Source: Candidatus Methanoperedens sp. (lineage in GTDB: Archaea; Halobacteriota; Methanosarcinia; Methanosarcinales; Methanoperedenaceae). From it: 10,021 nucleotides of DNA. Location of the stretch: contig JAHFCV010000080.1 of the NCBI GenBank assembly GCA_023249275.1, positions 1 through 10,021 on the forward strand. Direction: 5' to 3'. The stretch's first letter is position 1; every line of letters begins with the position of its first letter. The translations under genes and the position numbers were made by a program. Shown piece after piece: positions 5,633-10,021 of this stretch. The notes under the pieces are model-generated. The model did no database searches. It saw only the letters and a program-made list of their open reading frames with translations, and had not been told where the DNA came from.

Positions 5633-6838
5633 ATGTACCACCTGGAATGCATCGAATGCCACAGGAAGTATCCTGAAACCGAGGTCATATACACCTGTAC
5701 CTGCGGTGGTCTCCTCGATGTTGTTTATAATTACCGGGACATCCATATCACCAAAAAAGACCTGAAGGGACCGCTCTCGGTCTGGAAATACCGCGCCCTT
5801 CTTCCGGTAGCTCGTGAACCTGTTTCTTTAAATGAAGGCGGGACACCGCTTTACCGCATTGACAGGCTTGCAAATAACATTGGCATGAAAGAGGTCTATG
5901 TCAAACACGAAGGTATGAACCCCACAGGCTCATTCAAGGACAGGGGAATGACCGTTGGCGTGACAAAAGCCCTTGAACTCGGTATGAAAACCGTAGCGTG
6001 CGCCTCCACAGGCAATACTTCAGCGTCATTAGCCGTGTATGGCGCAAAAGCAGGCGTTCCTGCTGTTGTGCTCCTGCCGTCCGGGAAGGTAGCGCTGGGG
6101 AAATTGGCTCAGGCGCTCATGCATGGAGCAAAGGTCTTGAGCATCAGGGGGAATTTTGACGATGCGCTCAAACTCGTGCGCGACCTCTGCGACAGGGAAG
6201 GGTTCTATCTCCTCAATTCCGTGAACCCGTACAGGCTTGAAGGACAGAAGACAATCGCTTTTGAGATTGCAGACCAGCTCGGGTGGCAGGCTCCGGACAG
6301 GCTCGTACTGCCTGTTGGAAATGCAGGGAATATCACCGCGATTTACAAGGGATTCAAGGAATTAAAGAAACTTGGGTTCATAGACAGCGTCCCGAAAATG
6401 ACAGGCATACAGGCAGAAGGCGCAAGCCCAATCGTCAAGGCTATTAAAAACAATGCTCCTGAGATAAGCCCTGAAAGCAAACCCGAAACCGTTGCCACTG
6501 CAATCCGCATCGGCAATCCTGTAAATGCAATCAAGGCATTAATTGCGATACGTGAATCGGGCGGGACTGCTGAAACGGTTTCTGATGAGGAGATTATCAG
6601 AGCCCAGCAGGAACTTGCATCTATTGAAGGCATAGGCGTTGAACCTGCCAGCGCATCCTCGATTGCGGGATTACGAAAGCTTGTGGATTCAGGCGTTATC
6701 GACACTGATGAGATGGTAGTGTGCGTCACGACAGGGCACTTGCTCAAGGATTCCGAGCATGTGCTTGCTGTGTGCCCCAAGCCCATCGAAATTGATGCAA
6801 CTATCGAAGCTGTAAGGAAAGCGGTTTTCATGAAATAA
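5633..6838 (+). CDS. thrC: Threonine synthase (PLP-dependent)
   Basis: Converts O-phosphohomoserine to threonine. The 401-residue product has an N-terminal zinc ribbon (Cys6, Cys9, Cys22, Cys24, in CIEC and CTCGG). The PLP lysine Lys102 sits in NPTGSFKDRGM, and STGNTS (125-130) is the PLP-ring-contacting loop. The phosphate-binding loop is GNAGN (229-233), and TTGHLLKD lies near the C-terminus. Length and domain order fit archaeal threonine synthase. Cysteate synthase of coenzyme M synthesis in some methanogens is a close paralogue and cannot be fully excluded by eye. The composition is GC-richer than the upstream J-domain cluster. The ATG at 5633 has no clear Shine-Dalgarno. Repeat copy C follows 18 bases after the stop. 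Confidence 0.9.
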   Translation: MYHLECIECHRKYPETEVIYTCTCGGLLDVVYNYRDIHITKKDLKGPLSVWKYRALLPVAREPVSLNEGGTPLYRIDRLANNIGMKEVYVKHEGMNPTGSFKDRGMTVGVTKALELGMKTVACASTGNTSASLAVYGAKAGVPAVVLLPSGKVALGKLAQALMHGAKVLSIRGNFDDALKLVRDLCDREGFYLLNSVNPYRLEGQKTIAFEIADQLGWQAPDRLVLPVGNAGNITAIYKGFKELKKLGFIDSVPKMTGIQAEGASPIVKAIKNNAPEISPESKPETVATAIRIGNPVNAIKALIAIRESGGTAETVSDEEIIRAQQELASIEGIGVEPASASSIAGLRKLVDSGVIDTDEMVVCVTTGHLLKDSEHVLAVCPKPIEIDATIEAVRKAVFMK

Positions 6839-6856
6839 CGTACTTGCATAGCCTTT

Positions 6857-6938
6857 CATAAAGGGTTACGCCCCTTTATGACGTATAGGGGTATGCGCAG
6901 CATACCCCTTCTTTTGATAAAACTTTCATAAAGTTTTT
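6857..6938. repeat. Three-hairpin dispersed repeat, copy C (after thrC)
   Basis: Hairpin 1 is at 6857-6880, with arms CATAAAGGG and CCCTTTATG. Hairpin 2 is at 6887-6909, with arms AGGGGTATGC and GCATACCCCT around GCA. A TTTTGATAAA linker follows. Hairpin 3 is at 6919-6937, with arms AAAACTTT and AAAGTTTT around CAT. The order and linker are as in copy A, but hairpin 1 has changed both arms compensatorily and has lost the GAGGTG loop. Hairpin 3 ends in a run of T, so on the plus strand it could terminate thrC transcripts. The remaining 6939-7003 holds an A/T-rich TTTATTAT at 6968-6975, a possible promoter for the next gene. Confidence 0.8.
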
Positions 6939-7003
6939 CATTCGCCGTCCTGAAAACCTTGCAAAAATTTATTATCTCGATAGATTCCGAAGGAATTTAG
7001 TAC

Positions 7004-7360
7004 ATGGAAATGAATCTTATGTCGATGAAAGATTCAATTATATCACTTTCACAGAAAAACAGGAATAATAAATTCTTGAAAAACAACATTGAACTGCGGT
7101 GCAAATGCGGCTTTTCGGAAAAACTCACATATTATGATTTTTTAGCGGGCGGTGAGTTCAATTTCGGGCAGCCGTCGTCTATTTTAAGTCCTTTCATATC
7201 CGAATCCGTCTATGATGAGACCATCATTGTAACTCCTATTAACTTATCAAAAAAATGTCCTGTCTGCGGAAAAGATTTAACAGCAGTGTTTCCCCTATCG
7301 CTTGAAGAGCTTATACCGATTTTACAGTCCCAGCCGCCTGACCCGCAGATGTACGGGTGA
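7004..7360 (+). CDS. Small zinc-ribbon protein, function unknown
   Basis: A 118-residue protein. Two knuckles are split by a 49-residue insert: CKCG with Cys33 and Cys35, and CPVCG with Cys85 and Cys88. Together they could bind one zinc. The N-terminus is polar and the C-terminus proline-rich (PPDPQMYG). I do not recognise a named family; the arrangement is loosely like CpXC-type proteins. AGGA at 6991-6994 lies nine bases before the first ATG (7004); ATGs at 7019 and 7025 are possible later starts. The last codons contain the ribosome site of the nitroreductase gene, which starts four bases after the stop, so the two are one operon. Confidence 0.75.
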   Translation: MEMNLMSMKDSIISLSQKNRNNKFLKNNIELRCKCGFSEKLTYYDFLAGGEFNFGQPSSILSPFISESVYDETIIVTPINLSKKCPVCGKDLTAVFPLSLEELIPILQSQPPDPQMYG

Positions 7361-7364
7361 CATT

Positions 7365-7874
7365 ATGGAAACGATAGACGCAATAAAAACACGACGCAGC
7401 GTCCGGGAATTTACAAAAGAAATCGTAAGCGATGAGATAATCGGGGAGATTTTAGAAGCTGGAAGGTGGGCGCCGTCAGGTTTGAATAACCAGGCATGGC
7501 GGTTTATCGTTGTGCAAAAAACTGATACAAAGGAAGCAATTTCAAATCTTACACATTATGGGGCGATTGTGAAAAATGCGCCGGTGTTGATAGTTGTTTT
7601 TCTTGACAAAGACAACATGTATGATTATACGAAAGACGTACAGTCCATAGGCGCATGCATCCAGAATATGCTGCTGGCTATCCATTCATTCGGGCTTGGC
7701 GGTGTGTGGCTTGGCGAGATATTGAAGAATAAAGAGATGGTGAATAAAATCCTTGAAGCGCCGGATTCGTATGAGTTAATGGCTGTAGTGGCTCTCGGTC
7801 ATCCCGTTAAAAAAGCAAGGTCTTCTGATAGAAAAGAGCTTTCTGAGCTTGTTTTTCAAGAAATGTTCAAATAA
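7365..7874 (+). CDS. Nitroreductase-family FMN flavoprotein
   Basis: NAD(P)H/FMN-dependent oxidoreductase of the nitroreductase superfamily; substrate unknown. The 169-residue product begins METIDAIKTRRSVREF, with the FMN-binding Arg-Arg-Ser at 10-12. PSGLNNQAWRF (37-47), QSIGACIQNMLLAIHSFGLG (93-112) and GGVWLGE (112-118) follow, all typical of the family, and the length is at its short end. I start it at the ATG at 7365 rather than the upstream in-frame codon at 7302. GGGTGA sits five bases before this ATG and the protein then begins exactly at the conserved helix. It is translationally linked to the zinc-ribbon gene. Such enzymes act as homodimers. Confidence 0.92.
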   Translation: METIDAIKTRRSVREFTKEIVSDEIIGEILEAGRWAPSGLNNQAWRFIVVQKTDTKEAISNLTHYGAIVKNAPVLIVVFLDKDNMYDYTKDVQSIGACIQNMLLAIHSFGLGGVWLGEILKNKEMVNKILEAPDSYELMAVVALGHPVKKARSSDRKELSELVFQEMFK

Positions 7875-7915
7875 AGACGAATTTGAGGAACGCATGATAT
7901 ATTATTTATCCAGGC

Positions 7916-8153
7916 ATGGCTATTCTTACTCGTAATGTGAACTACCATTTAAATACAGTTAAAACAGGACTTGAGGGAATAAAAACAGATACCGGAGAGA
8001 TGAAAGTTTCTTCTTGGGGAGATAAAAGGCACCCTTGGAGAAATGAAAGGATCTCTTGCTAATATAAATACAATGTTTGAGGCATTTGTGATAAAGCAAG
8101 ATGGACACAACCAGCGCCTTGAGAAAATCCTTGAAAAACTGGCTGAGAGATAG
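7916..8153 (+). pseudogene. Heptad-repeat coiled-coil protein broken by one extra base
   Basis: Frame 1 from the ATG at 7916 encodes MAILTRNVNYHLNTVKTG and continues to GEMKVS, then runs out of sense to a stop at 8062. A second frame, entered near 8012, continues LGEIKGTLGEMKGSL and ends HNQRLEKILEKLAER at a TAG (8151-8153). Joined, they give about 78 residues with three 7-residue repeats, GEMKVSL, GEIKGTL and GEMKGSL. At DNA level the repeat units are 22, 21 and 21 bases (7994-8015, 8016-8036, 8037-8057). The first unit therefore carries one surplus base, most simply a T among 8009-8012. The result could be a pseudogene, a +1 programmed frameshift or a sequence error. Function unknown. No good ribosome site is visible. 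Confidence 0.65.
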
Positions 8154-8345
8154 CATACTTTTATTATCACATCGTAAATATTAAACTCCCGGCGCCGATA
8201 AGTTCCCGAAGCAACCCCATTTTTACCATTCCCGGCACAAGGCAAGCAAACCCGCCCTGCCGGTGCTGCGGGTCGCATGGAGGCTGGCGCAGGGGTTTGA
8301 GCTTTGAGACCAAGATTTAAGTAATGTTAGCCCAATTTTACAGGC
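8154..8345. other. Non-coding gap with a GC-rich structured segment
   Basis: No credible gene on either strand. The part 8190-8300 is much more GC-rich than its surroundings. CAAACCCGCC (8247-8256) can pair with GGC (8286-8288) plus GGGTTTG (8293-8299). Alternatively ACCCGC (8250-8255) pairs with GCGGGT (8268-8273), so two stems compete for the same strand. This might be part of a small RNA, or decayed sequence between two broken genes. Confidence 0.3.
8314..8323 (+). promoter_or_regulatory. TATA box retained before the epimerase remnant
   Basis: GATTTAAGTA is centred about 27 bases before the ATG at 8346. This predicts a transcript starting at the ATG (leaderless). There is no Shine-Dalgarno before that ATG, in agreement. 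Confidence 0.4.
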
Positions 8346-8462
8346 ATGAAATGCTTGGTGACTGGCGGCGCGGGATTTGTTGGAGCATGGTGTGCGAGAC
8401 GTTTTCGGTTTTGTAGTTCTTCCACAGCTTATCCCTGCCAGATGCTACTCCGAACTAACTAA
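8346..8462 (+). pseudogene. 5' remnant of an NAD-dependent sugar-nucleotide epimerase/dehydratase
   Basis: The first codons read MKCLVTGGAGFVG, the classic N-terminal Rossmann glycine motif of UDP-glucose 4-epimerase-type short-chain enzymes, which are about 300 residues long. Right after it the frame turns to nonsense (AWCARRFRF and so on) and stops at 8460-8462. A second frame at about 8380-8420 reads LEHGVRDVFGFVVL, which resembles the helix and second strand expected next, so an internal deletion and frame change is likely. Nothing else of the gene remains before the convergent nucleotidylyltransferase gene at 8509. Enzymes of this class often work with sugar nucleotidylyltransferases, so the remnant probably belonged to a sugar-nucleotide locus. 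The bases 8463-8508 hold nothing recognised. Confidence 0.65.
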
Positions 8463-8508
8463 GCATGAAGTTGCTACTGTGGTTCAGTGGATAGAGTATA
8501 AAACTAAT

Positions 8509-9699
8509 CTATTTCACAAATTTTCCGGGCGATATCATCGCCCCGCTTTCCACAACAGCCCCAGCGTTTATCATGCTGTTAATGCCTGTGTGAACATCAT
8601 CCCCCATAATTGTGCCAAGCTTTCTTCTTCCTGAGTCCACAAGTTTACCTTTCAGCTTCACGCGTATCGTCCTGCCGTCATGCCTCAGGTTTGCGACCTT
8701 TGTCCCTGCGCCGAAATTGCACCTCTCCCCGATGATGCTGTCTCCCACATAACTGAGATGCCCTATATGCGTCCCATTCATTATTATGCTGTTCTTGATT
8801 TCCACTGCATTGCCAATGCGAACATCGTCGCCTATGCTTGTGCCCGGACGAATATAGCAGTTCGGCCCTATATCGCAGTTCCTGCCTATTATCACAGGTC
8901 CAACGATGTATGCCCCGTTCCTTATTACCGTCCCTTCCCCGGCTGAAACACTTCCTTTTAATGTTGCAAGAGGCTCGATTTCCCCCTTTAATTCAGGCTG
9001 TAAGCAGGACAATAAATATTCATTGGCATCCAGAAGGTCCCACGGTCTCCCGATATCCAGCCAGTTCCCGGAAAGGGTTACATAACCCACATCTACGCCA
9101 TCATCGATTAGCAACTGGAGCGAATCTGTTATCTCATATTCATTCCTGGTAGACAGCGGCGTCCTCCTGATGGCATCGAATATCGAGGGGGGAAATACGT
9201 ATATGCCTGCATTTGCAAGATTTGTGGGAGGCTTTTTCGGCTTCTCTATTATACGTAATACCCTGTCATCGCTCACCTCAAGAACCCCGAATTCAGAGGG
9301 ATTTTCAACGTGCATTGCTGTCATAATAACATCTGATTTATGTTTAACCAGGTTTTTGATATGCTGCATGCTGACGATTATATCCCCGTTCAATACAAGG
9401 AAGCGTCCATCGACATGCTCCTGTGCGACTCTTACAGCGTCTGCCGTCCCGAGCTGTTTTTTCTGTTGGGCATATTTTATGCTGATATTCATTTCAGAAC
9501 CATCCCCGAAATACTTTTTTACAGTATCAGCACGATACCCAACCACAAGAACGAATTCTTTGATTCCTGCCTCACGCGCAGAGAGTAGAACGTGTAATAG
9601 TACGGGCTTGTTTGCAATCGGAAGCATTACCTTTGGCATGTTCCTGGTAAGAGGGCCCATCCTCGTGCCCTGTCCCGCAGCCAGAATCACGGCTTTCAT
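8509..9699 (-). CDS. glmU: Bifunctional sugar-1-phosphate nucleotidylyltransferase / acetyltransferase (archaeal GlmU-like)
   Basis: Likely makes UDP-GlcNAc from amino-sugar phosphate, acetyl-CoA and UTP, and may also accept glucose-1-phosphate and dTTP as characterised archaeal relatives do. The 396-residue product starts with the nucleotidyltransferase signature LAAGQGTRM (6-14) and catalytic-region Lys23. GTADAV (84-89), the metal site NGDI (104-107), EKP (152-154) and GNWLDIGRPWDLL (211-223) follow. From about 250 on it is a left-handed beta-helix of hexapeptide repeats. GHLSYVGDSIIG (313-324) includes His314, which corresponds to the acetyltransferase histidine of bacterial GlmU. The ATG at 9699 lies in a repeat hairpin that supplies GAGGTG seven bases upstream. 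It converges on the epimerase remnant. Exact sugar specificity is not readable from sequence. Confidence 0.92.
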   Translation of the reverse strand: MKAVILAAGQGTRMGPLTRNMPKVMLPIANKPVLLHVLLSAREAGIKEFVLVVGYRADTVKKYFGDGSEMNISIKYAQQKKQLGTADAVRVAQEHVDGRFLVLNGDIIVSMQHIKNLVKHKSDVIMTAMHVENPSEFGVLEVSDDRVLRIIEKPKKPPTNLANAGIYVFPPSIFDAIRRTPLSTRNEYEITDSLQLLIDDGVDVGYVTLSGNWLDIGRPWDLLDANEYLLSCLQPELKGEIEPLATLKGSVSAGEGTVIRNGAYIVGPVIIGRNCDIGPNCYIRPGTSIGDDVRIGNAVEIKNSIIMNGTHIGHLSYVGDSIIGERCNFGAGTKVANLRHDGRTIRVKLKGKLVDSGRRKLGTIMGDDVHTGINSMINAGAVVESGAMISPGKFVK

Positions 9700-9720
9700 A
9701 AAGCGACACCTCGCTTTATG
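9697..9720 (-). promoter_or_regulatory. Hairpin containing the Shine-Dalgarno and start codon of the GlmU-like gene
   Basis: Base-for-base the same 24-base hairpin as at 2013-2036: minus-strand arms CATAAAGCGA and TCGCTTTATG around GGTG, with GAGGTG as ribosome site and the final ATG as the start codon of the GlmU-like gene. A third copy at 9828-9849 keeps the GAGGTG loop but has lost the ATG arm (CTTTTC in place of CTTTATG). Confidence 0.7.
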
Positions 9721-10021
9721 CGGTCCCGAGTCACGCCTAAACCGAAACTTCGGTTTACGCAGTGTCCACGTAAACCGATACCCCGGTTTACGTGGTGTTC
9801 AGGTATGCTTCGCATACCTGTCGTTTGAAAAGCGACACCTCGCTTTATGCGGTATCCACGTATGCCTGTGGGCATACGTGTCTGCGAAGTAAAGCGGCGC
9901 AACGGTTTTTGATAAACCTTTCCTAAAGGTTTACGTATGGCAAAGCCATACGTGTATGCGCCCATAAACAGGCGCAACGGTTTTTGGTAAAGCTTTCCCA
10001 AAGGTTTTCGGGAGGGCGTGT
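9697..10021. repeat. Cluster of hairpin repeats, copy B, running to the window edge
   Basis: No gene is visible in this stretch. In order it holds these hairpins: 9697-9720; 9738-9757 (arms TAAACCGAA and TTCGGTTTA); 9767-9794 (arms CACGTAAACCG and CGGTTTACGTG); 9800-9820 (CAGGTATGC and GCATACCTG around TTC); 9828-9849 (AAAGCGA and TCGCTTT); 9857-9880 (CACGTATGCC and GGCATACGTG); 9913-9933 (TAAACCTTT and AAAGGTTTA); and 9933-9953 (ACGTATGGC and GCCATACGT). The linker GGCGCAACGGTTTTTG occurs twice (9896 and 9974 regions), each followed by a hairpin-3-like AAAG..TTTC..AAAGG stretch, and nearly so in copy A. The 101-residue frame on the minus strand here is a by-product of the repeats. Confidence 0.85.

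Noticed and set aside
7302..7364. Upstream start for the nitroreductase at 7302
   Set aside because: It would overlap the zinc-ribbon gene by nearly 60 bases, lacks a good ribosome site and adds residues not seen in the family. The ATG at 7365 with GGGTGA fits better.
7949..8278. 109-residue minus-strand frame over the broken heptad gene
   Set aside because: It crosses two unrelated regions of very different composition and is antisense to the repeat-coding frame, with no recognisable domain.
8478..8497. Stretch resembling a tRNA D arm (TGGTTCAGTGGATAGAGT)
   Set aside because: There is no acceptor, anticodon or T arm around it; the following bases belong to the end of the GlmU-like gene. 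Chance similarity or, at most, a tiny remnant.
9170..9892. 240-residue plus-strand frame
   Set aside because: It is antisense to the well-supported GlmU-like gene, then runs into the hairpin repeats.
9696..10001. Open frame of 101 residues on the minus strand before the GlmU-like gene
   Set aside because: Its sequence is just translated hairpin repeats (YQKPLRRF, RIKRGVA and similar fragments recurring) and shows no protein-like composition.
9697..10021. CRISPR array
   Set aside because: The repeated pieces are palindromes of varied length and order with irregular gaps, not identical direct repeats with regular unique spacers, and no cas gene is present.

Overview
The window is archaeal and most likely comes from a euryarchaeote of the Methanosarcinales / ANME-2d (Methanoperedens) kind. 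The evidence is an archaeal cbf5 (TruB-type) gene, an archaeal cytidylate kinase, a DUF106 (EMC3-like) membrane protein next to adenylate kinase, an archaeal bifunctional sugar-1-phosphate nucleotidylyltransferase/acetyltransferase, A/T-rich TATA-type boxes placed for short or absent leaders, and a tRNA gene without an encoded CCA. The genus-level guess is inference only.

Left part (1-3178, minus strand): a run reading small membrane protein -> adk -> DUF106 -> cmk -> cbf5 (cbf5 runs off the left edge). This is the usual tail of the archaeal spc ribosomal-protein operon, but without L34e or L14e genes between the members and with a 72-residue membrane protein where secY often stands. A tRNA-Arg(GCG) gene lies just upstream on the same strand.

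Middle accessory part (3200-5071, plus strand): an AT-rich cluster of a coiled-coil lipoprotein, a 97-residue membrane protein, a 35-residue one-helix peptide, and a J-domain protein whose C-terminal membrane domain is a duplicate of the 97-residue protein. I do not recognise this as a described system. It is the best candidate here for something new: a small membrane-tethered J-domain (Hsp70 co-chaperone) module with an extracytoplasmic lipoprotein partner.

Right-middle (5085-7874): O6-alkylguanine-DNA alkyltransferase (minus), then threonine synthase, a small zinc-ribbon protein and a nitroreductase (plus). The last two are tightly coupled. The stretch 7875-8508 is decayed: a 78-residue heptad-repeat gene broken by one extra base, a GC-rich segment with two competing stems, and the first 13 codons of a sugar-nucleotide epimerase whose remainder is lost.

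Right end (8509-10021): a GlmU-like bifunctional enzyme on the minus strand, preceded by more than 300 bases of hairpin repeats.

A dispersed three-hairpin repeat family occurs at 2013-2115, 6857-6938 and 9697-10021. In two of these places the terminal hairpin holds a GAGGTG Shine-Dalgarno sequence around its loop and the start codon of the next gene in its stem, so the repeat itself supplies the translation start of DUF106 and of the GlmU-like gene.
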